Program-made: the position numbers and the translations under genes
In this document: positions 1 to 8,418 of the stretch, piece after piece
Position numbering within the stretch: the stretch's first letter is position 1
How the letters are laid out: every line of letters starts with the position of its first letter
The notes under the pieces: generated by a model
Databases searched by the model: none
The model's input: the letters and a program-made list of their open reading frames with translations, nothing else
Told to the model about the DNA's origin: nothing
Assembly: GCA_964425755.1 (NCBI GenBank)
Contig: CAYRNY010000012.1
Location: forward strand, 110,104 to 174,103
Source of the DNA: CAYRNY01 sp964425755
GTDB lineage: Bacteria > Chloroflexota > Anaerolineae > Aggregatilineales > Aggregatilineaceae
Length of the DNA stretch: 64,000 bases
Direction of reading: 5' to 3'

Positions 1-123
1 CGACCTGACGATCCACGGGATGAGCAGTTGTACGCCGACCAGCAAGATCATGCTGATCACCGTGATCACCAGTTCAGTTGTGTACTTGCGCGCGAAATGA
101 AAGACGAGGTTAAAAGCTTTCAT
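1..123 (-). CDS. ABC exporter (fused TM/ATPase type), N-terminal fragment
   Basis: Only the first 41 codons are in the window; the gene runs off the left edge. The translation opens MKAFNLVFHFARKYTTEL and continues into a hydrophobic helix ending LLIPWIVRS. This is the usual start of the transmembrane domain of a half-size ABC exporter (a cytosolic basic lead, then TM1 ending in a Pro). An AAGAGGGG ribosome-binding site lies just upstream of the ATG. The ATPase domain is not visible, so the substrate cannot be guessed. Family assignment from 41 residues is an inference. Confidence 0.55.
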   Translation of the reverse strand, partial: MKAFNLVFHFARKYTTELVITVISMILLVGVQLLIPWIVRS

Positions 124-194
124 GTGCCCCTCTTGATCGGTGCTTCAACATAATATACATGCGGTGGCCCGGCCTCGCGCCACGGACATTCACG

Positions 195-261
195 ATTATA
201 CACAACCAACGCGCTGCCCGTCTGAGGCAGATTCCGGGATTTGCACTACTCGGACTATAAT
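195..261. promoter_or_regulatory. Divergent promoter region, weak candidates
   Basis: The 311 bp between the exporter and the methyltransferase hold no gene I can support. Two perfect TATAAT hexamers are present: one on the minus strand at 195-200, about 72 bp upstream of the exporter start, and one on the plus strand at 256-261, about 175 bp upstream of the methyltransferase. Neither has a convincing -35 box at 16-18 bp, so these are only candidate -10 elements. Confidence 0.3.
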
Positions 262-434
262 GAAAAAAAGCGCAAGACTCACACGATCCCCCTGGCACGT
301 TGCACTGGGCAGGCGGGCCGTGTTGCGAACGCGCCTCATGCTCGGGGTAGATCGTGTCGTGCCCGGTTTATGGGCTAAGGTGACATAGTTCCAGGCTGGT
401 TGTGACAAATAGCGAAGTTTTGAAGAGAACGACC

Positions 435-1316
435 ATGCACACAAATAGAAAATGCCGCAACGGACCGTTATTACTGCTCGTGTGCGCGCTAGTGCTGGCC
501 GCATGCGGGGGCAGTTCGCAGGACGATCATCGCTCCGCGACCGTCCGCTCGTTCTTGAGTCCGACAGCCGGTGCCGGGCCCCAGGACGAAGCGAATCAAA
601 TTACCCCCACACCGACGTTTCGACCGACCGAACTCGCTCCTACGCCCCCGGAACTCGATCGGCAGCTTGAGGATCCCGCCGACATGCGCCAGCGACGCGA
701 GAATCTGGTTAACGATCGGGTGCGCAGTTTTGTTTCCGACCCGGTAGTGATTGAGGCGATGTTGAATGTGCCGCGTCACGCGTTTGTGCCGTACAACTAC
801 CGCGACCAGGCTTATCGGGACTACCCGCTCCCGATCGGTTATGGACAGACGATCTCCCAACCCTCGCTGGTGGGCATGATGACGGAGATGCTCGAGCTTG
901 AACCCGGCGACCGGGTCCTGGAGATCGGCACCGGGTCTGGTTACCAGGCTGCAATACTGCGCGAGATAACCGATGAGGTATACACCATCGAAATCATTCC
1001 GGAGTTGGCAGGCACCGCGCGCCGCATCTTTGACGAGCTGGGCTACGACGACATCCACACGCTGCGAGCGGACGGCTATTACGGCTGGTGGCAATACGCG
1101 CCATACGACGCGATCATCGTCACCGCAGCACCGGACCATCTACCCTCGCCGCTTGTGGCACAGCTCGATCCAGATGGGGGGCGCATGGTGATCCCGATCG
1201 GGCCGCCGGGCGGGTACCAGAGCTTGTGGCTGGTGGAACGACAGGGCGAAACCGTCGACATGCAGCGCAAAATGGACGTCGCGTTCGTGCCCTTTACGCG
1301 CGAAGCGGACGAGTGA
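435..1316 (+). CDS. pcm: Protein-L-isoaspartate O-methyltransferase, lipoprotein form
   Basis: Predicted 293 aa. The core is a clear isoaspartyl methyltransferase: the substrate-side motif PLPIGYGQTISQP at about residues 131-143, the SAM-binding loop VLEIGTGSGYQA at about 162-173, and the later VTAAPDHLP and PIGPPGGYQSL segments. The enzyme methylates isoaspartyl residues formed by protein ageing. Unlike the cytosolic enzyme (about 210 aa) this one has a signal peptide and a lipobox LAAC with Cys24, followed by a low-complexity Thr/Pro linker of about 60 residues, so it should be anchored outside the membrane. I chose the ATG at 435 because the signal peptide starts there; an in-frame GTG at 402 would add 11 residues. 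The 3' end overlaps the convergent gene by 23 bp. Confidence 0.9.
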   Translation: MHTNRKCRNGPLLLLVCALVLAACGGSSQDDHRSATVRSFLSPTAGAGPQDEANQITPTPTFRPTELAPTPPELDRQLEDPADMRQRRENLVNDRVRSFVSDPVVIEAMLNVPRHAFVPYNYRDQAYRDYPLPIGYGQTISQPSLVGMMTEMLELEPGDRVLEIGTGSGYQAAILREITDEVYTIEIIPELAGTARRIFDELGYDDIHTLRADGYYGWWQYAPYDAIIVTAAPDHLPSPLVAQLDPDGGRMVIPIGPPGGYQSLWLVERQGETVDMQRKMDVAFVPFTREADE

Positions 1317-3663
1317 GCCACGCCAGACCGTAACATCCACTGCCGACCCACAATACCCACTCGAAACCAAATGACAGCGCCAGCAATACCGCAACGATCG
1401 CGCTCACGACCGACATGCCACCATTGATCGCCCAGGCCCAGGGGATCAGGTCCGGCACGTCGCGAATAGCGTCCAGCCCTCGTGCAAACGGGATGCCCAT
1501 CAGCAAGCCCACAGGCGCGATGATCGTAACACTGAGCACCAGCCGCAGCGCCAATGGCAGGTCCAACAGCACGTTTGAAACGGCATCCAGGAACCAGGGC
1601 CATGTGATCAGCAAGACCACCAGGACCAGTAACGCACCGGCCCAGTGAATTCTCATGGACAGCGTGCTGCCGATGCCGGAAAAGAACAGCAACGTTGCCA
1701 ACACAGTCGCCAGGGCCAGAGTCGGCTGGCCCAGCACCAAGATGAACTGCTGGATCATCGTCACTTCAACTAATAGAAAAGCCAGCCCGAGACTGCCGAA
1801 ATACAACACGACGCGCACGTTGCGACCGCGCCGCGACCGGTATAACGCTGCCCTAAAACGACGCCGTAGCCCAATCGGAAGAACAATGAAGATGAGCGAC
1901 GCTAACAAGGCGAACAGCAGAAGCGCGATCAGCACAAAATAGCCGCTGCCCCCAAAAGGCTGCCAGGTTCTTCCAAGGTTGTCAAGCACTTCGGGTGTTT
2001 GCCGCCACTTGAAGAAGTGGAAGAAAAACGGCTGGTTGTCGGTAGGAGGACGGACCTGAAAAGCGTAGTCCGCAAAAAACTGCTCGCGGTCCGCAGCATT
2101 TAGCAGCTCGACGTAGGTGTCATGGTAGACGGGCGTTTCGAGCGTCGCATAGCGATTCACTGACTGCGGCGGCACATCCGGCGGCAGGACCATGTCAAAC
2201 GCCAGTTCCCCGGCCTGGGCGGTGATTCGCGCGATCTCTGCAGCAGTGAAGCCCTCTTGCTTCACCAGAAAGGTCACGGTTTGAAACGAACGAAACGCGA
2301 CGATCTGGCGCGCCGGGTCACCGCCCCAACGCTCCAACGCGGCGATCAGCAGGCCCAGGGTGCGCAAGTCCTCGCTGGGTGGGTTCTGCAGCCAGCGCGT
2401 GACCACAAAGATGCCATCATCGCGCATTAAGTCGAGAAACGCCGCGACCCCTTCGACGGTCAGCACGTAGTTTTCAGTCAGCGTGAACGCCCCGGAGGTG
2501 ACGGGGCGGTACGCATCATTGAGCGCAAGGTGCACCACATCAAAACGCTCGGCGGTCTGGCGTGCGTACGTGCGTAGTTCCTGGTGCATGATATCGACGC
2601 GCGGATCATCAGCCAGACCCGCCCACTGCCTCAGATCGCCGTACAGGGCTTCGACAATCAGGCTGTTCGGCTCGATTGCGGTTACCGTCGTCGCCCCCAG
2701 CGCCAGCGCGACCTGCACGTCCAGGCCGCCGCCCAGACCTAACACCAGCACATCCGCCGGGCTTTGGGACCCATCAAGCACCAGGGACAGCGGCATCGAC
2801 CTGGCGAAAGCATCGGACATTGCGTCCGCCCGTGGCACCGGTAAAAGGTTGTCCCCATCGATCAAGAGGCCGATCTCGGGCGGCAACTCACCGAAGTAGG
2901 TCATGCTCAGGCCGGGCGCTGAATGGATCGTATCGCTGTAGACGATATCCAGGCGAGAATACGCGTTGTAGCGTGGCACTGCCAGCGTAGCATCGGGATT
3001 GCGCTTGAAGTGGCTCAACGGTTTGTACGGAGAGGGTTGAATGGTCAGCATGGCCGGTGGTGCGAGCGCGCCAACAATCCCCAGGACCACGATCGCCAGG
3101 CTGAGCGTCTGCATGGCGCGCGGTGTTTTGTGCGTGAATAACAGCGCCGCAACGCCAGCGAACACGCTGCACAGGAGCACAACGCGAACGTCCCCCACGT
3201 AGCCCAGCAACAACGGGGCCACGGCTGCCCCCACTGCCGACCCCGCCATGTTGGCCCCGTACACATACCCGGCGGAGCGTGCAGGATCGGCCAGCACAGC
3301 GCCGATCAACGCCCCCGCCAGCGTAAAGGGCACGGCCAATGCCAGCAAATTCCCAATCAACCGCCATACCTGGGTACGGTCCCAGGCGACGGCATAAGAG
3401 TCGAAGGCCCATTGATTGAGCACAAGATAGGCCAGTACCGTCGCAGGACCAAGACCCAACGCGTAGTACGCCTGCCATTGCGGCAGCCGCAGACGCGGCC
3501 ATGCCGCCAGCAGCGACCCACTGATACCGAACCCTAACAGGGCCAGACTGACCGCAAGAAACGCAAAATGATAGAACTGTGCGACAGAAAAGAGGCGCGT
3601 CAATGTGACCTGAAACAGCAATACAATCGCGGAAATTGACGCGACCCCGGATAATGTACGCAT
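1294..3663 (-). CDS. Polytopic membrane protein with spermidine-synthase-like domain
   Basis: 789 aa. About six hydrophobic helices occupy residues 1-190. A soluble Rossmann-type domain in the middle carries the SAM/dcSAM-binding motif VLVLGLGGGLDVQVAL followed by an acidic strand end (VTAIEPN), as in the spermidine synthase superfamily. More helices follow from about residue 560 to the C-terminus. This matches the fused transporter-like/spermidine-synthase proteins common in environmental bacteria, whose reaction is mostly untested. Polyamine synthesis is therefore only a possibility. The gene is convergent with the methyltransferase and divergent from lacI. Confidence 0.75.
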   Translation of the reverse strand: MRTLSGVASISAIVLLFQVTLTRLFSVAQFYHFAFLAVSLALLGFGISGSLLAAWPRLRLPQWQAYYALGLGPATVLAYLVLNQWAFDSYAVAWDRTQVWRLIGNLLALAVPFTLAGALIGAVLADPARSAGYVYGANMAGSAVGAAVAPLLLGYVGDVRVVLLCSVFAGVAALLFTHKTPRAMQTLSLAIVVLGIVGALAPPAMLTIQPSPYKPLSHFKRNPDATLAVPRYNAYSRLDIVYSDTIHSAPGLSMTYFGELPPEIGLLIDGDNLLPVPRADAMSDAFARSMPLSLVLDGSQSPADVLVLGLGGGLDVQVALALGATTVTAIEPNSLIVEALYGDLRQWAGLADDPRVDIMHQELRTYARQTAERFDVVHLALNDAYRPVTSGAFTLTENYVLTVEGVAAFLDLMRDDGIFVVTRWLQNPPSEDLRTLGLLIAALERWGGDPARQIVAFRSFQTVTFLVKQEGFTAAEIARITAQAGELAFDMVLPPDVPPQSVNRYATLETPVYHDTYVELLNAADREQFFADYAFQVRPPTDNQPFFFHFFKWRQTPEVLDNLGRTWQPFGGSGYFVLIALLLFALLASLIFIVLPIGLRRRFRAALYRSRRGRNVRVVLYFGSLGLAFLLVEVTMIQQFILVLGQPTLALATVLATLLFFSGIGSTLSMRIHWAGALLVLVVLLITWPWFLDAVSNVLLDLPLALRLVLSVTIIAPVGLLMGIPFARGLDAIRDVPDLIPWAWAINGGMSVVSAIVAVLLALSFGFEWVLWVGSGCYGLAWLTRPLRA

Positions 3664-3786
3664 CGTACCCTTACCCCCTTAAGCCCAGTATAGCATTACG
3701 CTGAACTCAGAACCGAATGTGACCGCCCACAAGACCATCCCCCAGCCAGCTTGCGGTCAGGCGTTCCGTGCTGCCCAGGCTTTGGA

Positions 3787-3819
3787 TTGCCGGGGATGGG
3801 GGATATCCATCCCCGGCAA
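3787..3819. repeat. Perfect 13-bp inverted repeat in the lacI upstream region
   Basis: TTGCCGGGGATGG at 3787-3799 is mirrored exactly by its complement at 3807-3819 with a 7-bp spacer. It lies between two divergent genes, so it cannot serve as a terminator for either. It may be a regulator site or an RNA hairpin in a leader. The 382 bp between 3664 and 4045 contain no gene that I can support. Confidence 0.6.
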
Positions 3820-3824
3820 GGGCG

Positions 3825-3840
3825 ATGTAACATGTTACAT
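3825..3840. promoter_or_regulatory. 16-bp perfect palindrome, candidate LacI-family operator
   Basis: ATGTAACATGTTACAT reads the same on both strands. The half-sites ATGTAAC and GTTACAT return at 4022-4028 and 4041-4047, next to the lacI start. A weak promoter (TTGACT at 3855-3860, CATCAT at 3879-3884, 18-bp spacer) lies just downstream. A palindrome of this size in front of a LacI-family gene is what an autoregulatory operator looks like; that the LacI protein binds it is inferred. Confidence 0.5.
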
Positions 3841-4021
3841 TTTTTCTCAGATGGTTGACTTTGTTACTTACCATATTGCATCATATGATCAAGTGCATTG
3901 ATAGAAATTTCACCATAGCAAAATGCAAAAATCATCAAAATCCGTAGATTGTTCGGCCAGATTTCTGACATTGCTTCGCATTCACCGCTTGATCGGTCGC
4001 GCTTGAAACACTGAAGCACTA

Positions 4022-4047
4022 ATGTAACAAGAGGTATTCCGTTACAT
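4022..4047. promoter_or_regulatory. Second ATGTAAC/GTTACAT inverted repeat over the lacI start
   Basis: The half-sites of the 3825-3840 palindrome recur here with a 12-bp instead of a 2-bp spacer, one helical turn more. The ribosome-binding sequence AAGAGG lies in the spacer and the right half-site ends inside the lacI start codon (ATG at 4046). It could be a second operator, or in RNA a 7-bp stem that hides the ribosome-binding site. Confidence 0.45.
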
Positions 4048-5062
4048 GGCTACCATCAGGGATATTGCCAAACGTGCGCACGTTTCCACGGCCACCGTCT
4101 CCCGTGTTCTTAATAATCACCCGCGTGTGAGTGAAGAAACTCGTCGTGTGGTGTTGCAGATCGCACAGGATATGGAATATCCGATCGAGAAGCTGCGCCA
4201 CACAGCTAACCAGGTCTCCCGTTCAGTATTGGTTCTGACGAGCGAAGAAGTTAATGAAAGCGCCATTGGCTCCAACACCCGCCCGTCGATCAATGAGTTT
4301 GAGCGTACCGTCTGGACCGGTGTGCATTCCGTCCTGCAAAAACGCGGCATTGCGACACGCTTGCAGCGTTCGACGATCTCTGCGGAAGAAGCACACCAGC
4401 ATGCGCGTGACATCGGCGTGTCCGGCCTGATTTTACTGGGCGGTGTCCGCAATCGCGCGTTTGTCAGCAAGCTGCAGAGCCTGGATATCCCCGTGGTGAT
4501 CGCGGGGGCCCACCTCTACCCGCTCCAGGTGGACTGTGTGATGGCAGACGTGGCGCATGGCATCCGCGAGGCAGTCGACCACTTGATTAACAGTGGCCGC
4601 CAACGCATCGGGTTTGTTAACGGCCCGGAAACGACAACGACAAGCGCTGAGAAACTGGACGGCTTCCGTCTGGAGCTGTGCCTGCACGGGCAACCTTTTG
4701 ACGCTGACCAGGTGGTCATCAGCGACTTCAACGCGCAGGCGGGCTACGAGCAAACGCGCCAACTCCTGGAGCAATACCCCGGTCCCGACGCGGTCATCTT
4801 TGCGGACGACGTGATCGCGATGGGCGGGCTGCGCGCCATCAAGGAAGCCGGGTACAGGATTTCGGATGACATCGCCGCGATCGGTTTTGGTGACTATGAC
4901 CTGGCACGCTTCACCGACCCGCCACTGACCTCGGTTCATTTTGATATGCACCTGATGGGCGAGATCGCCGCCAAGCGCCTGTGCGCACTCATGCGCGAGG
5001 CGGATTCGTCGCCATGGTTGATCCGCGTGCCGACGTCGCTGGTTCACCGTGAATCGACCTGA
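4046..5062 (+). CDS. LacI-family transcriptional regulator
   Basis: 338 aa, the usual length of the family. The N-terminal helix-turn-helix is clear (ATIRDIAKRAHVSTATVSRV, residues 2-21) with the hinge helix region ending near residue 60. Residues 65-335 form the sugar-binding-protein-like effector domain, including the GLILLGG strand and the IAAIGFGDYDLARFTDPPLT segment near the end. It is the first gene of a unit with two sugar permeases, a binding protein and an oxidoreductase, so it probably senses the imported sugar or a derivative and controls this unit. The start at 4046 lies inside an inverted repeat. The effector cannot be read from the sequence. Confidence 0.92.
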   Translation: MATIRDIAKRAHVSTATVSRVLNNHPRVSEETRRVVLQIAQDMEYPIEKLRHTANQVSRSVLVLTSEEVNESAIGSNTRPSINEFERTVWTGVHSVLQKRGIATRLQRSTISAEEAHQHARDIGVSGLILLGGVRNRAFVSKLQSLDIPVVIAGAHLYPLQVDCVMADVAHGIREAVDHLINSGRQRIGFVNGPETTTTSAEKLDGFRLELCLHGQPFDADQVVISDFNAQAGYEQTRQLLEQYPGPDAVIFADDVIAMGGLRAIKEAGYRISDDIAAIGFGDYDLARFTDPPLTSVHFDMHLMGEIAAKRLCALMREADSSPWLIRVPTSLVHREST

Positions 5063-5102
5063 TCTGTTGGCTGCAGCATGATGTTCGTGATGGACTGGAA
5101 AA

Positions 5103-6023
5103 ATGAGTGATTTATCCTCAGCAAGCGTGCATACCTCCCCCCAAAGGCCGCAGTCGGGCTTTAAGCTGTCCAACTGGCAAGTGGGTGTATTGCTGGTGTT
5201 GCCGGCGCTGATATTGTTCTTTGCGATCACGATGTACCCGCTTTTCAGCTCGATGTACCAGGGTTTTTTCAAGAAGAGCCTGTTGTGGCCCGGACAGGAA
5301 TACGTCGGGCTGGAGAATATCGAGTCCGTGCTTGAGGATGACTTCAAGCAAATCCTGAACACAACGCTGGTCTACTCGGTCTATTCCACGCTGTTACCGT
5401 TCCTGATCGGTTTTGGCATCGCGCTGATCCTCAACTCGTCTGTCCCGGGGCGCGGGCTGCTGCGGAGCATGTTCTTGCTGCCGTGGCTGCTCCCGGCAGT
5501 GGTTGTGTCTTTTCTGTGGATGTGGATTTTCAACGCGAATTACGGCGTGCTCAATGGCTTTCTGCGCGAGACGGGGCTGATCAGCGAAAACATCAACTGG
5601 CTGGGGCATCCACAGCGCGCTATGGGGGCCGTAATCATCGCGAAGACGTGGAACACTTTCCCCTGGATGGCGGTCATGCTGCTGGCGGGATTGCAGACCA
5701 TCCCGCACGAGTTGAACGAAGCGGCGGCTATCGATGGCGCGGGACGCATCCGCACCTTCCGCCATATTACTGTGCCACAACTCCGGGGCGTGATCGGCAC
5801 GGTGCTGCTCTTGAGCTTTATCTGGAACTTCCAGCATTTCGAATCCATCTACGTGATGACCTCCGGCGGGCCATCCAAAGCGACAACGACATTTTCGGTC
5901 GCCGTGTATAAAACGGCGTTTCAGAAGTTCGATCTCGGTGAAGCTGGCGCAATCGGCATCCTGTGGATGGCACTCTTGTCAGTTGTCGTCGGCGTCTATG
6001 TGTTTCTAAACCCAGAAGAGTGA
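5103..6023 (+). CDS. Sugar ABC transporter permease, MalF type
   Basis: 306 aa with six predicted membrane helices. It carries the EAA loop that docks on the ATPase (NEAAAIDGAGRIRTFRHITV at about residues 205-224). This class (MalF/UgpA) pairs with a MalG-type partner, which follows 12 bp downstream. The N-terminal 25 residues are soluble and Ser/Pro-rich. No ATPase gene is present in this operon, so a shared MsmK/MsmX-type ATPase encoded elsewhere is the likely energy source. Confidence 0.92.
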   Translation: MSDLSSASVHTSPQRPQSGFKLSNWQVGVLLVLPALILFFAITMYPLFSSMYQGFFKKSLLWPGQEYVGLENIESVLEDDFKQILNTTLVYSVYSTLLPFLIGFGIALILNSSVPGRGLLRSMFLLPWLLPAVVVSFLWMWIFNANYGVLNGFLRETGLISENINWLGHPQRAMGAVIIAKTWNTFPWMAVMLLAGLQTIPHELNEAAAIDGAGRIRTFRHITVPQLRGVIGTVLLLSFIWNFQHFESIYVMTSGGPSKATTTFSVAVYKTAFQKFDLGEAGAIGILWMALLSVVVGVYVFLNPEE

Positions 6024-6035
6024 CGGGGCGCTACG

Positions 6036-6911
6036 ATGAGCACGACACACGCGGTTGAAACCTCGATCATGGCGACTTCGCGCCGCCAGCGCGTTGCCGA
6101 CAAGATCGCGCTGTACGGGGCATTGCTGCTGTTCGGTATCTTCGCTTTCTTCCCGATCTACTGGCTGCTGGTCACATCGCTGACTCCGACGCAGCAGGTC
6201 TTTGCGTTTCCACCAAAGTTCGTTCCGTCCAGCCTGACACTTGATCACTACAAAGCCTTCTTTGATAACACAAAACTCTTGCGTTATTTCCGCAACAGTG
6301 TGCTGGTCGCTTCAGCAACTGCCGTGGGCAGCATCATCGTCTCGGCATACGCAGCGTATTCGTTCTCCAAATTCCGGTATTTTGGACGCCGCTCGCTGAT
6401 GTTTCTGATCCTGTCGGCGCAGATGTTCCCGCAAGCGCTGCTGCTGATCGCGCTGTACCTGATGTTCAGTGATCTCGACCTGCTCAACACCTACTGGGCG
6501 ATGATCCTGGCGTTTACCACATTCACGCTGCCACTGTGCATCTGGATGCTGAAGAGCTACTTCGATACCGTCCCCAACGATCTGATCGAAGCGGCGAAGG
6601 TCGATGGGGCAAACCAGTTCCAGATCATCCATCGAATCCTGATGCCGATCGCGGCCCCTGCGCTGGTATCCACCGGCCTGTTTGCGTTCATTCGCGGCTG
6701 GAACGACTTCATCTACGCGCTCACGCTTGCCGGACCGGAGAAGATGACCCTGCCACCGGGACTGGTCCTGTTCTACGTGGGCGAATTCCAGACGTCATGG
6801 CCGAACCTGATGGCTTCCTCGCTGATCGTGTCGCTGCCGATCATGATCGCCTACCTGTTCATGCAGCGCTACATCGTCACTGGCCTGGGGGCCGGGGCGG
6901 TCAAAGGCTGA
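6036..6911 (+). CDS. Sugar ABC transporter permease, MalG type
   Basis: 291 aa, six helices, EAA loop IEAAKVDGANQFQIIHRI near residues 186-203, and the C-terminal GAGAVKG signature typical of the MalG/UgpE class. It forms the membrane channel with the upstream MalF-type protein. Twelve bp separate the two genes, which suggests translational coupling. The substrate is probably a sugar or glycoside because of the family and the LacI regulator. Confidence 0.92.
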   Translation: MSTTHAVETSIMATSRRQRVADKIALYGALLLFGIFAFFPIYWLLVTSLTPTQQVFAFPPKFVPSSLTLDHYKAFFDNTKLLRYFRNSVLVASATAVGSIIVSAYAAYSFSKFRYFGRRSLMFLILSAQMFPQALLLIALYLMFSDLDLLNTYWAMILAFTTFTLPLCIWMLKSYFDTVPNDLIEAAKVDGANQFQIIHRILMPIAAPALVSTGLFAFIRGWNDFIYALTLAGPEKMTLPPGLVLFYVGEFQTSWPNLMASSLIVSLPIMIAYLFMQRYIVTGLGAGAVKG

Positions 6912-6924
6912 GTTTCGTCGTATA

Positions 6925-6941
6925 CGGCGGGTAAACCGCCG
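6925..6941 (+). repeat. Small hairpin between malG-type permease and binding-protein gene
   Basis: CGGCGG and CCGCCG flank a 5-nt loop, giving a 6-bp stem. A T-run (GTTTTT) begins about 10 nt later, too far for a standard terminator. It may slightly insulate or process the transcript before the highly expressed binding-protein gene. Confidence 0.3.
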
Positions 6942-6979
6942 CTAATGAAAGTTTTTCGTGTCTCTTCATGGAGGGAAAA

Positions 6980-8236
6980 ATGCTTCACAGAACATACGTC
7001 AAGTCGATCGTTATGTTGTCAATGGTGCTGGTGTTGGCGCTGGGCCTGATCCCGGTTGCCGCGCAGGACAACGGCGGAAAGTTCACGTTCACCGGCTGGT
7101 CGCTGCAAGAAGGCGCGACGCGTGACGTGATCATGGAGGCGGTCAACGCCTATAGCGAGGAAACCGGCGCGGAGATCGATACCGTCGCGTATCCGTATAA
7201 CGAGTACCTGAACCAGGTACTGCTCCAGGCACGCGGCGGTAACATCAGCGGCGCGGTGCAGCTCGACATCGCCTGGCTCGCTCCCCTGGCCGCGATGGGC
7301 GTTTTGAAGGACCTCGGGCCGGTTGCGGAAGGTGTCGATTACACGGCAGCAGCGCTCAGCAGCGGCCAGGTAGACGGCGTGCAGTACGGCCTGCCCTGGA
7401 CCACCGCTTCGATCGGGATGGTTGCGAATATGTCGTTGCTTGAAGAAGCTGGCGTGACTGCGTTGCCGACGACAATCGAGGAATTCGAAACCGCGCTTGA
7501 AGCACTCAAAGCCTATGACCCGGACGTGATCCCCTACGCCGCCATGACCGATACCGCGCAGTTGAAAGATATCATGCCCTGGATCTGGACATTCGGCGGC
7601 ACGATCATCAACGAAGCGGGCGAAGTCGTGCTGAATGACGAAGGCACGATCGCGGCGGTGGAATGGTACGCCGATCTCTTGGGGCGCGGCCTGATCGCGG
7701 CGGATATGGACCGCTTCGACGCGCGCCAGCTCTTCGCCCAGGGCCGCGTCGGTTTCTATGAAGACGCGATCGTCGCCCGCGCGCTGGCTGCCTCAAACGC
7801 CCCGGATACAGACCTGGCCGAGAATGTCGTGCCGGTTCCGCGTCCTGTGCTCAATGAAGGTGACGCCCCGCAAGCGCTGCTATGGGGTCACATCATCGTC
7901 GTGATCGATGATGCAAACGGCGATGACGCAGCAGAGTTCGCAAAATACATCACCTCAGACCAGGCTACCGTACTGAACTACTTCGAGCAGCTTGGGCTGC
8001 CCCCCACAACGGAGTCCGCACTGGCGAGCGACGTCGTGCAGGGTGATGAATACGTCGCAACGTGGAGCGATCAGATCACGGCTACCGCGCGCACCAACCC
8101 GTTCTGGCCGTATCCCGAGGCCGCCGCGATGGAACGCACGCTGAACGAGCAAGTCCAGAGCGTGCTAACCGGTGACGCAAGCGCCGAGGACGCAATGGAA
8201 GACGCTCACGACGCGATCGCGGACCTGGTGGACTGA
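6980..8236 (+). CDS. Extracellular sugar-binding protein of an ABC importer
   Basis: 418 aa, family 1 (MalE-like) binding protein. A signal peptide covers about residues 1-27 (hydrophobic core MLSMVLVLALGLIPVAAQ) and lacks a lipobox Cys. The start at 6980 is chosen because GAGGGA sits 6 nt upstream; an earlier in-frame ATG at 6968 would place the ribosome-binding site inside the gene. Typical features are the YNEYLNQVLLQARGG region, a Trp-rich middle (MPWIWTFGG) and an acidic C-terminus. It delivers its ligand to the two permeases upstream. Two hairpins follow the stop codon. Confidence 0.9.
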   Translation: MLHRTYVKSIVMLSMVLVLALGLIPVAAQDNGGKFTFTGWSLQEGATRDVIMEAVNAYSEETGAEIDTVAYPYNEYLNQVLLQARGGNISGAVQLDIAWLAPLAAMGVLKDLGPVAEGVDYTAAALSSGQVDGVQYGLPWTTASIGMVANMSLLEEAGVTALPTTIEEFETALEALKAYDPDVIPYAAMTDTAQLKDIMPWIWTFGGTIINEAGEVVLNDEGTIAAVEWYADLLGRGLIAADMDRFDARQLFAQGRVGFYEDAIVARALAASNAPDTDLAENVVPVPRPVLNEGDAPQALLWGHIIVVIDDANGDDAAEFAKYITSDQATVLNYFEQLGLPPTTESALASDVVQGDEYVATWSDQITATARTNPFWPYPEAAAMERTLNEQVQSVLTGDASAEDAMEDAHDAIADLVD

Positions 8237-8249
8237 CCGGTAACACGGT

Positions 8250-8321
8250 TTGAGGCCACTCCGTAGCGGGGAGCGGCCTCAAGAAAACACAGGGGAGACA
8301 TGGTCACGAAACCATGTCTCC
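8250..8321 (+). terminator. Two tandem hairpins behind the binding-protein gene
   Basis: First hairpin: 8250-8262 pairs with 8270-8282 over 13 bp with one mismatch. Second: GGAGACATGGT (8294-8304) pairs perfectly with 8311-8321 around a 6-nt loop. Neither is followed by a strong T-run, so they may stabilise the 3' end of the binding-protein mRNA or give partial termination before the oxidoreductase gene rather than complete stops. Confidence 0.55.
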
Positions 8322-8418
8322 TTGCCCACACCGACTGTAACACACCCGCCCGTGCCTCGAGTAATCCGATCCGTCATCCAGCGGACCCGTGATCCGGTGA
8401 AGAAAAGGACCCACCACC

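Noticed and set aside
140..388. 82-codon plus-strand open frame before the methyltransferase
   Set aside because: No ribosome-binding site, atypical composition and overlap with likely promoter elements.
3825..3848. Palindrome followed by T-run read as a terminator
   Set aside because: The stem is AT-rich and weak, and no gene ends there; both flanking genes point away from it.
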